Positions 8,222-17,197 of a DNA stretch of 64,000 nucleotides are shown here, in pieces. The notes below the pieces were generated by a model. The model saw nothing but the letters and a program-made list of their open reading frames with translations. It did no database searches and was not told the DNA's origin. The stretch comes from Tenacibaculum jejuense. Lineage in GTDB: Bacteria > Bacteroidota > Bacteroidia > Flavobacteriales > Flavobacteriaceae. A program made the translations under genes and the position numbers. Location: the NCBI RefSeq assembly GCF_900198195.1, contig NZ_LT899436.1, positions 3,253,001 through 3,317,000 on the forward strand, given 5' to 3'. Numbering within the stretch: position 1 is the stretch's first letter; every line of letters begins with the position of its first letter.

Positions 8222-9982
8222 TTACTTTTTGATAAGTTTATATATGTTTTGTTTGTAAACGATAAGATATATGCCTGCCTTTAGTTTATGATTTAGCTCT
8301 AAACTTCCTGAATCATTTATTTCTTCTTTTTGAATAAGTTTGCCATCCATTGAATGAATACTTACTTCCTCTCCTGGTTCTGCATTTTTTAGATTAATCT
8401 GATCTATAAATGGATTAGGAAAAACAGTAAGTGTTTTTTTTTCTAAACTGCTTAAGTCTTCTGTACTCAAAGTTGAGATTGATCCGACTCTTATGTTTAT
8501 TGAAATTGTTTTCGTATCGCCATCTAAACCTTTAATAATAGCTTTTAATTCATGAATTCCTTCTTGCAAATCACCAAGAAAATCACTGTTCTTGTTCCAA
8601 CTATATGGTGTTGAATTCTGGGAACTTATTAATGTTCCATCATAAAATAAACTTACTTCATCTACTTTCGCAGAAGCATCAACTGTTACCACTATATGAT
8701 CACCAACATTAAATTGTTGATTGTCTTTTAAAATCATAAAATATGGTTCTAAATCTTTCGTAGCTACAACTGCTGGAGGCGAAACAATGACTGGATATAA
8801 TGTGTTACCTTTTGGAGTTGGATATTTAGACTCGTCAATTTTAAAGTTTGTAGAATGATCTGCTGGCTTTGCTTTTAACGGACCGTGATAGACTTTATTT
8901 TTTCTTGAAAAAGGAGATGCACCGTTATGCTGTAATTCTAAAGTTGAATTATTTAAAAGAAAGTTATCTCTTGCTGAGTTTTGATGCTTAATAGACCATG
9001 GCCCCATGATTGAAAAATAATCTGGACTTCGAGATGCTGAAGATCTTGATCCTGACATATCTTTTGGTAAAACAACTTTATTTTTTTCAATTAAATTGTT
9101 TCCATCATCACCAACATGAAAACTAATTTCTTGTTTGATCTCATTATCATAAACTACATTATATTCTACTCCACCTCCTTGTAAAGAAAAATGGCGTAAA
9201 TGAGTCATTTGACAATCTGTAATTAGATTGTATCCTTTTTGGATAAAAAAATAACCTTGTGCTCCACCAGATTTGCTAAATGCGCCATCGACAATTAATC
9301 CTCTAAAAGTATTGTGTTTTGCATTACATCGCATTGGATCTCGACCTGCATTAATTAAGTTTACATCATCTAACCAACAATCTGAACTTTCTTTAAAAAA
9401 TACAAGAATATTATCACTTCCATTCAATTCGTCGTTAGCAGAATTACTTGTATTCCAAGTAAATTTTGGAAAACCACTTGAATCTCCCCATTTACGACTT
9501 CCTCTAATCGTCATATTATACAACCCAGAAAACCTTGTATTTCTTTCAAAATTGAACGCTTTGTTATCGAAATTTTCATGCATTTCAAAAATGGTTTCAC
9601 TTCTACTCTCTCCAATTAAACTTACATTACTTTTCATTGTAATTTTTTTATTTACTATGTAAGTTCCTTTTTTAATTAAGATGGTATTTCTTTTATTCCC
9701 CATCTTACTAACATCACGAATAGCCGCATTAATTTCATCTATACTTGCGCCTTCTTCTATTGTTCTTTGAACTATTAAATTTTCTTTCAGAGGAATTCCT
9801 CCTCGAACTCCAGCTGTAATCCATTTCTCTATTTGTGGATATTGAGCTTTATTCTGATTGATTAGATTTCTGTCGAAAGTTACACCTGGATCGCCAACTC
9901 TTATTTGTCCATTTAATAGATAAGATGAAAAACTTATAAGCATTACTGCTATGAAGATTGTTATTGATTTATTTGGTTTCAT
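8222..9982 (-). CDS. Secreted right-handed beta-helix protein with Ig-like and T9SS sorting domains, putative carrageenan-active enzyme (copy B)
   Basis: 586 residues. Signal peptide to about residue 25, GDPGVTFD motif at 31-38, beta-helix over ~95-400 (KKGTYIVNKKITMKSN, then GESRS), an Ig-like/Big_9-type domain at ~420-505 (VTVDASAKVDEVSLFYDG) and a T9SS type A sorting domain at ~515-586 (FPNPF, ending LIKK). It shares with its downstream neighbour the motifs R-H-F-S-L-Q (Arg263-His264) and H-V-G-D-D-G-N-N-L-I-E (from His289), so the two arose by duplication; only this copy has the Ig-like domain. The gap to copy A is 32 bases, so they are probably co-transcribed. Not assigned to a known family; a polysaccharide lyase or glycosidase role on carrageenan is inferred from fold and context. 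Confidence 0.75.
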   Translation of the reverse strand: MKPNKSITIFIAVMLISFSSYLLNGQIRVGDPGVTFDRNLINQNKAQYPQIEKWITAGVRGGIPLKENLIVQRTIEEGASIDEINAAIRDVSKMGNKRNTILIKKGTYIVNKKITMKSNVSLIGESRSETIFEMHENFDNKAFNFERNTRFSGLYNMTIRGSRKWGDSSGFPKFTWNTSNSANDELNGSDNILVFFKESSDCWLDDVNLINAGRDPMRCNAKHNTFRGLIVDGAFSKSGGAQGYFFIQKGYNLITDCQMTHLRHFSLQGGGVEYNVVYDNEIKQEISFHVGDDGNNLIEKNKVVLPKDMSGSRSSASRSPDYFSIMGPWSIKHQNSARDNFLLNNSTLELQHNGASPFSRKNKVYHGPLKAKPADHSTNFKIDESKYPTPKGNTLYPVIVSPPAVVATKDLEPYFMILKDNQQFNVGDHIVVTVDASAKVDEVSLFYDGTLISSQNSTPYSWNKNSDFLGDLQEGIHELKAIIKGLDGDTKTISINIRVGSISTLSTEDLSSLEKKTLTVFPNPFIDQINLKNAEPGEEVSIHSMDGKLIQKEEINDSGSLELNHKLKAGIYLIVYKQNIYKLIKK

Positions 9983-10042
9983 TATTTAGGAGATTATATT
10001 GATTATATGGTTTAACGATAATTATAAGTTCATATTTTAATT

Positions 10043-10071
10043 AAAAAAAGACTGCCTATAAAAGGCAGTCT
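10043..10071 (-). terminator. Intrinsic terminator after the GH82 gene
   Basis: Perfect 9-bp stem (AGACTGCCT at 10049-10057, AGGCAGTCT at 10063-10071) with a 5-nt loop. Read on the minus strand it is followed by a run of seven T. It separates the GH82 unit from the two beta-helix genes downstream. Confidence 0.85.
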
Positions 10072-10096
10072 GTATGAACTTATTATTTAAGCTATT

Positions 10097-11650
10097 TTAG
10101 TTTGGAAAATTAGCTGAATATTTAGTTATAGTAGCTGGTTTTTTGTTACAAGTAGCGTTGGTATTGTACTTTATATTTTGAATTGAACCTGCTGCGAAAT
10201 TCCTAAAGTTTTCATTAACTAAAGTTACATTATAATGACCACCAACTGTACTTCCGTTTGTATTGTCATAACTTAGCGATATTGATGGACCATGATATTC
10301 AAAACCATCAAACATTCCTAAACTTTTTGCAGGGTTTTTAATTTTATTCCATAAGTTACATGGAATAAATTTTAAGTGTGCTTGCTTGATTTTAGCTCCA
10401 CCATCATTTTGACTTACTGCTGTTACACCTGTTATTCGTGAACTTTGAAAACTTCCTGCTATTAGTCCACTACCTAGTTGATCTGAAACATATCTATTTC
10501 TTGGTGCTGCACTTGCTTCTGGCGTTAATCTAGTAGCCCATTGTGTACCATTATTTCTCTTGTATGGATTTCCTGATAATGCTGATCCAGATAATCCTCT
10601 AAATTGTCTTTCTACAAATTTTCTAAATCGTTCTTTTCCATTATCATTCATAGGAAATCTTTTAGCTTTATCAAATAACTCTAAAAATCCTTTTTCTACT
10701 CTTACTGCAAAAGCTGAGCCTGTTGCTCTTACTTTTTGTACAGTAACTTTTCCATTCTGCACAAAATGTGGAGAAAACATTACCGCACATAATCCATTGG
10801 TGTTTTTTACATCAAAGGCAAAAATATCTGCAATTCCTCCTTCTTTTACACCATCTTTCAATTCATTTTTCATTCCTTTATCATCTGTTTCCATTCGTAA
10901 TGTAATTCCTCCATCACAAGAAAGTTTATTGAATAAAACATGTTGTGCGTTGTACGTTTGTACAAGTCCATATCCTGTATGCGCACCGGTTTGGTGTATG
11001 TTTTCAATAACACCATCTACAGGTCCTGGTCTTCTTTCTGGTGATCCTGGAACGTGAACTAATACAATAGAGTTTACAGAACTTCTTCTATCTTTAATAT
11101 TGATATCAGCAAATCTAAAATTATCAACACGTCCAATTTTAAGTACATTGATATTTTGATTAGTTAATGAAGGAGAAGAAATATCTACTGTAAACTTAGC
11201 TCCATTTTTACCACTAATACTTACATTTTTTAAACGATTTCCGTTTTTACTTCCTCCAATAGAAAATACGCCTCCTTTTGTACCATCTAAAATAATTTTA
11301 GTTCCTCCAGCAATTTCTAAATGAATGTTAGACTTTAAAACAACTTTATTCCAGTAATATGTTGACTTTGGAATTTCAATAATTACACCTGAGCCATTTT
11401 CATCTGATTGTTGATTAATTAAACGATTCAAATCATTTGTAGTAGTTCCAGTAAACGAAACTCTTGTTGTTCCTGTTGGGGCAGTGTAAAATTGAGATGG
11501 TTTAAATTTTTGAGGTAAGCGATTAGCAAGCTCTAATTCTGTGTCTACACTTCCATTTACAGCTTCTAAATTTTCTACATTATCTGAACAAGACGTTGTA
11601 ATTACAGCTGTTAAGGTTACAGCTGCTAAAAAAAAATTCTTAAAAATCAT
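10097..11650 (-). CDS. cgiA: GH82 iota-carrageenase, lipoprotein
   Basis: 517 residues. Lipoprotein signal with Cys21 (VITTSC), so probably held at the outer membrane. The body is a right-handed beta-helix closely matching, as I recall it, the Alteromonas fortis iota-carrageenase: GYGLVQTYNAQHVLF, GGITLRMETD, NTNGLCAVMFSPHF and ELFDKA all align. The GH82 catalytic residues are present: proton donor Glu254 and base Asp256 in R-M-E-T-D, with the conserved Gln231 and His295. GH82 enzymes cut beta-1,4 bonds of iota-carrageenan with inversion. The gene is monocistronic, closed by a strong terminator, and divergent from a small regulator gene 331 bases away. This gene and the kappa-carrageenase-type gene at 13161 set the carrageenan specificity of the whole region. 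Confidence 0.93.
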   Translation of the reverse strand: MIFKNFFLAAVTLTAVITTSCSDNVENLEAVNGSVDTELELANRLPQKFKPSQFYTAPTGTTRVSFTGTTTNDLNRLINQQSDENGSGVIIEIPKSTYYWNKVVLKSNIHLEIAGGTKIILDGTKGGVFSIGGSKNGNRLKNVSISGKNGAKFTVDISSPSLTNQNINVLKIGRVDNFRFADINIKDRRSSVNSIVLVHVPGSPERRPGPVDGVIENIHQTGAHTGYGLVQTYNAQHVLFNKLSCDGGITLRMETDDKGMKNELKDGVKEGGIADIFAFDVKNTNGLCAVMFSPHFVQNGKVTVQKVRATGSAFAVRVEKGFLELFDKAKRFPMNDNGKERFRKFVERQFRGLSGSALSGNPYKRNNGTQWATRLTPEASAAPRNRYVSDQLGSGLIAGSFQSSRITGVTAVSQNDGGAKIKQAHLKFIPCNLWNKIKNPAKSLGMFDGFEYHGPSISLSYDNTNGSTVGGHYNVTLVNENFRNFAAGSIQNIKYNTNATCNKKPATITKYSANFPN

Positions 11651-11981
11651 AATTTAGGGTTAACAATTAAGTTGCCAAAACTACAGTTAACGAAAACGTT
11701 GTAGTAAGTCAATATTACCCTATAATTAATCTATTTTACCCAAACAAGGCAAACAAGCGCTATTATTTTGTTTATATAAAAATTAATATTTGACTAGTAA
11801 ACACAACAACTAAACAATTAATTAACAATTACTTAAAACTAAAAAAAGATGCCTTTTTCATGAAAAAAGTCTTCAAAAAAGGAATAAACACTAATTTTTT
11901 TACAAATTCCAGCTGAGTAATCTTAATCTATTTTTATCGTTATTTAGTACTAAAAAATCATTTTTCAAACTTTATTTTTTT
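11651..11981. promoter_or_regulatory. Divergent promoter region between GH82 and small regulator
   Basis: 331 bases without a gene. For GH82 (minus strand) a TAGTTTTG box is seen as CAAAACTA at 11676-11683, 26 bases before the start codon. The shared carrageenan element AAGTCAATATTACCC follows at 11706-11720, and a further TTTTACCC at 11735-11742 may be a second half-site. No clear promoter box was found for the plus-strand regulator. Confidence 0.5.
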
Positions 11982-12869
11982 ATGTATAAAATAAAAAAAG
12001 TCATACTCCCATTCATATTATTCTTTTCATTTTCAAATGTTAAAGCGTATCAATCAAAAAGATTTAGTTTTATTACTAACATAAGTATATTTCATACAAT
12101 TCATACTCTAAATTTATCTAAAACTCACAAAGTTTATGATAATACATCAATTTTTAATTTTAAACTAATTAGAAAAAATAAAAGCATAATGAATTTTATG
12201 CTTGCTAATAAAGAGATTTTTTTTTCAGAAGAAAACAACAGCTTAGATTTAAGAATATTAAAAGTTAGACAGAAATTTAGACTTCTACTTATCGTTTTTA
12301 TTGTTGTTTGTTCTTTGTTAACTTCTCTATTAATTATAATTATTTCAAAGCTAAGAAGTAATAAAACACAAATTAAAAACTTAGAAATAAAAGAAAAAGT
12401 AACACTTCAGAATCATATTAAACAAAAAGAAGAAGAAATTTTAGCTACAGTAATTGCCGTTTCTGCACAACAAGAAGAATTGATAGAAACTTTAAAGGTT
12501 ATAGAAAATTTAAAAGATGAAAAATATAATCAAAGCCTTCATGAAGTATACAACAAACTAAAGAATATTATACAATCATCTTCTAACCTGAACTTAATAT
12601 TTCAGAAGTTAGAATCTCAATACACTTATTTTAGTACTAGCATTAAAAATATACATCCTAATCTTACAAAAAACGATATTCGAAATTGTATTTTATTGAG
12701 ATTAGGATTCAGCTTAAAAGATTCTGCCGAGCTCTTAAATGTTTCTGTACATGCTATAAAAATAGCACGACAACGTATAAAAAAGAAAATAAACTATAAT
12801 GATAATATAAGTTTAAAAGAATATTTAGATACTTTTCAAAATTATCAATCTTTCCCGAATAAAATATAA
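11982..12869 (+). CDS. Small membrane-anchored LuxR-like HTH regulator lacking TPR sensor
   Basis: 295 residues. Signal-like N-terminus (1-22), a short extracytoplasmic stretch of ~75 residues with no recognisable domain, one membrane helix (101-122), a coiled coil (~125-190) and a C-terminal helix-turn-helix (~232-290: HPNLTKNDIRNCILLRLGF, then ARQRIKKKI). The HTH block is homologous to that of the TPR regulators at 15195-17096 and 62102-63715 and the small regulator at 34451-35296. Normal members of this Bacteroidota type carry several TPR units before the membrane helix; here they are absent. It lies between the iota- and kappa-carrageenase genes, so it may control them; this is inferred from position. 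The ligand or partner is unknown. Confidence 0.75.
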   Translation: MYKIKKVILPFILFFSFSNVKAYQSKRFSFITNISIFHTIHTLNLSKTHKVYDNTSIFNFKLIRKNKSIMNFMLANKEIFFSEENNSLDLRILKVRQKFRLLLIVFIVVCSLLTSLLIIIISKLRSNKTQIKNLEIKEKVTLQNHIKQKEEEILATVIAVSAQQEELIETLKVIENLKDEKYNQSLHEVYNKLKNIIQSSSNLNLIFQKLESQYTYFSTSIKNIHPNLTKNDIRNCILLRLGFSLKDSAELLNVSVHAIKIARQRIKKKINYNDNISLKEYLDTFQNYQSFPNKI

Positions 12870-13160
12870 AGATTATATACCTAAAGTATTACTAATACGA
12901 TAGTAGTATACACAATGTATACCTTCTTTGTATCTCTTTTGTAACCTTGTTTTTTGAGTATAAAAACAAACGTGTAAGTAATTTTGCTACGCTGGTTAGC
13001 AACATTAATAATGGATGTTAGGAAAACAAAGTATAACGTAAATAATCACATACCCCTTATGGTTAAATTTTTAATGATTTTAAGTTATTAAAATATTTCT
13101 TAAACCTAAAAACGTTATCCCCTTTACTTTTTTAACCTCCCAAAACATCAATTTTATAAA
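12870..13160 (+). promoter_or_regulatory. Upstream region of the kappa-carrageenase-type gene
   Basis: 291 bases without a gene. It contains an inverted repeat of GTATAC (12906-12911 and 12917-12922) and a TAATTTTG box at 12979-12986, with TTTTTG ending at 12956 as a possible -33 element at a rather long 22-base spacing. If used, the leader would be about 165 bases. The carrageenan element seen before GH82 is not found here. Confidence 0.35.
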
Positions 13161-15116
13161 ATGAAAAAAACTAATCTTTTAATTTTATTATTAAACTTAG
13201 GTGCTATTTTTAGTGCTAGTTCTCAAAATTTTGACGAAAAGTCTCTTGAAGAACGAACAAGACCTTACGGAGATGCCGACGATGCAACTATTAATTGGAG
13301 AATACGTTGGGATCGATCTGACCTTTTTAAAAACGACAATTTCCCAGATTCTGAATATAAATACAATACCAGAATTTGGGCCAAAGAACCTGAAAATGTA
13401 CAAAGTTGGGTTTGGAGAAACAAACAAAATATAGAACAAAAAGACGGTTCTTTATTTATTACTGCTCGATACAATGAAGCTGGTTTCCCAGAAAATATGG
13501 TTCCAGATGGTTGTGTTAATGGAAATCCTTCATCAAATATGGTTCCTGTACGATTTTCTTCTGGAATGTTAAGAAGTACTTCTCCTGGATTTGTATACGG
13601 ATACTATGAAGCTGCTATTAAAGGAAGTGATGGCTTCCCTGGTGTTTCTCCTGCATTTTGGCTTTATAATCAAATAAAATCTAATGCAACTGTTGGTAAA
13701 GTTCGTTATCAAGAAATTGATGTAGTAGAACTTACTCAAGAAGGAACTAGTGAAGCTACTCGTAAAGTTATGGACCATAATTTACATGCAATTACCACAG
13801 CTTCTTCTAGACAACGTTTTGACAACTCCGTAAATCCTCCAGTTGGTGCTTTTGTTCCGTCTGTAGAAAATGGTGGATTAACAGTTGGACCAATTAATAG
13901 TACTGCTGGTAGAAGATGGTGGAGACCAAAACAAAATACAGCTGCTGAACGAAATGAAACTCATGAATTTGAACCTAGAGATATCAATATTTTTGGATGT
14001 AGAGTTACAAGTCAGGAAATTATTTGGTATGTTAATGGTAAAGAAATAGGGAGAAAACCTAATGTTTTGTGGCAAAAAGAGGCTGACTTAACAAATCCTA
14101 TGCGTATTACTCTATCTTTAGGAATACGTGCGCCTTATAATCAATTTTGTAGTAATCGATTTGTAATGCCAGATCCGACTGTTTTATCTAGAGCAAAAGA
14201 TTTCTTCCCACAATCTATGCAAGTACTTTACGTAAAAGTATTTGAACCAATGAATGCATCTACACTAAATATTCCTGTTACAGGTGTAACTTTAAAAAAG
14301 TCTGAAGTTCCTGTTAGAGTTGGTGGAAATACGATTTTAACTCCAGTTATTGCACCTACTGAAGCAAGTAATAAAGGATTTACTTTTTACAGTGTTTCTG
14401 GAATGGACGTAGCTAGAGTAGATTCTAAAACAGGAATTGTAACTGCTTTAAAAGAAGGAACTGCTACTTTTAGAGTAATAACTGAAGAAGGTAACTTTTT
14501 TGATGACATAACGATTACTGTTGGGAATAATCCTGGTCAAACTAGAAGAGCTGTTATTCCTGTTCCTCCAGGATCTGCTGAGTTAGCTCCTGACAATTCT
14601 GACAATGACAATGATAATGATAATGATAATGATAATGATAATGATAATGATAATGATAATGGAGATACTAATATTCCGCCTAGTTCTGGTAATTGTAACT
14701 CAATTTCTACTTGGAAGAAATCTAATTCATACCAGAAAGGCGATAATGTAAAATTGAATAACATTATCTATGAGCTTAAAAATAATAGCGTTGGGAAGTG
14801 TAAACCAGGTGCAAATACCAATTGTTCAAGAAATCAGTGGAGGGAAATTGGACAATGTACTGCTTCTAGAACAAGCTTTACAGAACTTAATACTGAAGTG
14901 AAAGTTTTTCCTAACCCTTCTATCAATGTTGTAAATATTACTTCTGAACGAGGTGCAAAAATAAGTATCGTAGATACAGCTGGAAAAGTAGTTTTATCTA
15001 AAGTAGCTGAGGGTCAGATTACTTCTTTTAATACTGATAATTTTTCAGAAGGTCTGTATTTAATTCGTGTTCAGAAAGCAACTGAAACTGTAACGAAAAA
15101 GCTAATCATCAAATAA
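13161..15116 (+). CDS. cgkA: GH16 kappa-carrageenase-type enzyme with Ig-like, CBM5/12-like and T9SS domains
   Basis: 651 residues. Signal peptide 1-22. GH16 catalytic domain ~40-365; nucleophile Glu185, Asp187 and acid/base Glu190 lie in QEIDVVELTQ. The stretches GYYEAAIKG, GFPGVSPAFWLY and LGIRAP closely resemble Pseudoalteromonas kappa-carrageenase as I recall it. GH16 carrageenases cut beta-1,4 bonds with retention; a furcellaranase or beta-carrageenase specificity (GH16_13) is the main alternative. A bacterial Ig-like (Big_2) domain follows at ~370-455, then an Asp-Asn linker at ~478-505, a small Cys-rich module at ~512-572 resembling CBM5/12 (TWKKSNSYQKGDNVKLNN), and a T9SS type A sorting domain at ~580-651 (FPNPS). 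The protein is therefore secreted. Terminator follows. Confidence 0.88.
   Translation: MKKTNLLILLLNLGAIFSASSQNFDEKSLEERTRPYGDADDATINWRIRWDRSDLFKNDNFPDSEYKYNTRIWAKEPENVQSWVWRNKQNIEQKDGSLFITARYNEAGFPENMVPDGCVNGNPSSNMVPVRFSSGMLRSTSPGFVYGYYEAAIKGSDGFPGVSPAFWLYNQIKSNATVGKVRYQEIDVVELTQEGTSEATRKVMDHNLHAITTASSRQRFDNSVNPPVGAFVPSVENGGLTVGPINSTAGRRWWRPKQNTAAERNETHEFEPRDINIFGCRVTSQEIIWYVNGKEIGRKPNVLWQKEADLTNPMRITLSLGIRAPYNQFCSNRFVMPDPTVLSRAKDFFPQSMQVLYVKVFEPMNASTLNIPVTGVTLKKSEVPVRVGGNTILTPVIAPTEASNKGFTFYSVSGMDVARVDSKTGIVTALKEGTATFRVITEEGNFFDDITITVGNNPGQTRRAVIPVPPGSAELAPDNSDNDNDNDNDNDNDNDNDNDNGDTNIPPSSGNCNSISTWKKSNSYQKGDNVKLNNIIYELKNNSVGKCKPGANTNCSRNQWREIGQCTASRTSFTELNTEVKVFPNPSINVVNITSERGAKISIVDTAGKVVLSKVAEGQITSFNTDNFSEGLYLIRVQKATETVTKKLIIK
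14601..14660 (+). repeat. Hexanucleotide repeat (GAYAAT)x10 coding an Asp-Asn linker
   Basis: Ten exact 6-base units: two GACAAT followed by eight GATAAT. They encode a run of alternating Asp and Asn between the Ig-like domain and the carbohydrate-binding module of the GH16 enzyme. A 6-base unit can gain or lose copies without frameshift, so linker length can vary. Confidence 0.9.
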
Positions 15117-15156
15117 ACTGAATTAATACAGTCAGTTAATCAAGGGGGCTAATTAC

Positions 15157-15191
15157 AAAGGTCTGATCATTAATACGATCAGACCTTTTTT
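15157..15191. terminator. Bidirectional terminator between GH16 and TPR regulator
   Basis: Perfect 12-bp stem AAAGGTCTGATC (15157-15168) with its complement at 15177-15188 and an 8-nt loop, followed by T on the plus strand and by A-T rich sequence on the minus strand. It lies between convergent genes. Confidence 0.85.
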
Positions 15192-15194
15192 AAA

Positions 15195-17096
15195 TTATAA
15201 TTGATTTACCACATCCTGCAGTGAAGTTTCTGGAGTTAGTTCCATTTTTTTTCGCAGCCTATATCTAGCTTTTTTTACACCTTCATATGTTATATTTAAA
15301 ATCGCTCCTATCTCTTTATATGATAAATTCATTTTAATTAACGCAAGTAATCTTAATTCTCCAGATGTTACTTTAGGATGTTTTTCTTTTATTTTAAAAT
15401 GAAAATTAGGATGCACTTTTTCGAAATAATTTCTAAAATTATTCCATTGCTCTTTATCATGTACCAATTCACTCCTAATAATTTGTAATAACGTTTTATA
15501 ATTAAAATTAATAGCACCGTTATCTGTTTTCATGGTGTCTTCTATATATTTTTTTATTTTTTTAAGGACTAAGTTCTTTTTTGTTATTTGTAAAGTATGC
15601 GTTACTAATTCTCGTTTTTTAAATGCTATTTCTGCACTTAACTTTTCTTTTTCTAACATTGAATTTTCAACTAATAATCTCGATTTCAATACCTTTTGCT
15701 TGTTATTGTAAAAACCTAAAATTAAAAACATAAAAAAAAGGGTAATACAAATTACTAGAATATTGATTCTTAACTCTCTAATTTTTCTTTCTTTTTTAAA
15801 AAATTCAATTTCAACTTCTTGTTCATTAATTTGTTTTTCTTTTTTCTCTATTTCGTAAATAACTTGTAATTCACTTACCTTTTTTAGTTCTTCTAATTTG
15901 TAAATAGAATCATTGAGAACATTTACTTTCTCTGCATATTTCAAAGCCGTATTTATTCTACCCTCTTTCTTTAAAACATTCATAAAAATTTTATAAGACT
16001 TTTTTTGTAACTCTATATCTTCTACTTTTTCAGATAACTGCATTGCTTCTTTAAGATGTTTCTTAGCTAAATACAATTTGTGAACTGCTAAGTAACTTTT
16101 CCCTATCATGCAATGAGCCATAATTTGATCTACAAAATCACCATTTTTTACAAAATTTTTTAATGCTTTATTTAGAAACTGAATCGATTTACCGTATTCT
16201 TTCAAATGATAATAGACTTCTCCCATCCTTAATTGAGTTACTGCAATATTTTTTTTATTTAACCAAGAAACTCTAATACCTAGTGCTTTTCTATAATAAT
16301 AAAGTGCTTTATTAAATTTTTTCTTCCCTATATAGCATTTTCCTAAATTCAAATAGACAATTGAAATTTGTTTTTTATTCTTTGTCTTTTTTACTCCACT
16401 TAAAGATTTACTAATATATTCTAATGCCTTATTATATTTTTTTTGTTTGAGATACATACTACCTATATAATGATATATTCTATCAATTCCTTTTTCATCT
16501 TCTCTTTTTTCATAAATCTCATTCGCTTTTAAATAAAAAGAAATTGCTTTCTGATAATACCCCATTAGGTTGTATGAAGATCCAATATTTTCATATGCTT
16601 TTGCTACTGAAATTAAATCTTTATGTGACTCAAAAATTGATTTTGCTTCTTGAAAATTAAATATTGATTTTAAGTAATTACTTTGATATTTATTAATTAC
16701 TCCTATTTGAAATAAAGCAGATGCTTGTCCCCACAAGTACTTTTCCTTTCTATTAATAGTTAAAGCTTTATTGAAATAAACTAAAGCTGAATCGTATTCC
16801 TTTTTATAATAATGTACTATACCTAAACAATTATTGGCTCCAGCTAAACCACGTCTGTTATTACTCTTTTTTGCAATACTTATAGCTTTTGTTATATAGC
16901 TTTTACTAAGATCATAATTGGATGTTACATATTCAATACCTATGTCATTATAGGCTACAATTAATGTAGAATCTGAAGTTTTTTTGTTTTCTATTAGATT
17001 TTTTAAACTATCAATTTTTCTTAAGTTTTGAGCTGAAAATGCATAAAAATTAAACAACCAAAAACCTGTAGCAATTATTAAATGTGGGATTTTCAC
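15195..17096 (-). CDS. TPR-containing membrane-anchored LuxR-like HTH regulator
   Basis: 633 residues. Signal peptide 1-22, about nine TPR units over ~30-390 (e.g. NCLGIVHYYKKEYDSALVYF), a coiled coil ~400-440, a membrane helix at 442-462, a second coiled coil and a C-terminal HTH at ~560-620 (HPKVTSGELRLLALIKMNL, then ARYRLRKKM). This architecture, periplasmic TPR domain, one helix and cytoplasmic HTH, is common in Bacteroidota and thought to sense a periplasmic signal or partner protein. It lies between the kappa-carrageenase-type gene (convergent) and the giant adhesin gene (same strand, 101 bases upstream), so either could be its target. No ligand is evident. Confidence 0.8.
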   Translation of the reverse strand: MKIPHLIIATGFWLFNFYAFSAQNLRKIDSLKNLIENKKTSDSTLIVAYNDIGIEYVTSNYDLSKSYITKAISIAKKSNNRRGLAGANNCLGIVHYYKKEYDSALVYFNKALTINRKEKYLWGQASALFQIGVINKYQSNYLKSIFNFQEAKSIFESHKDLISVAKAYENIGSSYNLMGYYQKAISFYLKANEIYEKREDEKGIDRIYHYIGSMYLKQKKYNKALEYISKSLSGVKKTKNKKQISIVYLNLGKCYIGKKKFNKALYYYRKALGIRVSWLNKKNIAVTQLRMGEVYYHLKEYGKSIQFLNKALKNFVKNGDFVDQIMAHCMIGKSYLAVHKLYLAKKHLKEAMQLSEKVEDIELQKKSYKIFMNVLKKEGRINTALKYAEKVNVLNDSIYKLEELKKVSELQVIYEIEKKEKQINEQEVEIEFFKKERKIRELRINILVICITLFFMFLILGFYNNKQKVLKSRLLVENSMLEKEKLSAEIAFKKRELVTHTLQITKKNLVLKKIKKYIEDTMKTDNGAINFNYKTLLQIIRSELVHDKEQWNNFRNYFEKVHPNFHFKIKEKHPKVTSGELRLLALIKMNLSYKEIGAILNITYEGVKKARYRLRKKMELTPETSLQDVVNQL

Positions 17097-17197
17097 TTAC
17101 AATGATTTTTTTTATAACCACGAAAATAGAATTACACATTTGTTTTCTTATTAAAACTTTGTTAGAACGAATAATTTTAACTAATCTAATTATGATG

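Noticed and set aside
6780..9982. Assignment of the two beta-helix proteins to GH82 or to alginate lyase family PL6
   Set aside because: They lack the GH82 catalytic segment that is obvious in the neighbouring gene, and I see no PL6 signature; left unassigned.
10560..11057. A 165-codon plus-strand frame inside the GH82 gene
   Set aside because: The opposite frame is a clear GH82 enzyme with catalytic residues in place; the plus-strand product looks like no protein family.
14537..14764. Antisense frame with a Leu-Ser repeat opposite the carrageenase linker
   Set aside because: It is the complement of the (GAYAAT) repeat, with no other coding support.
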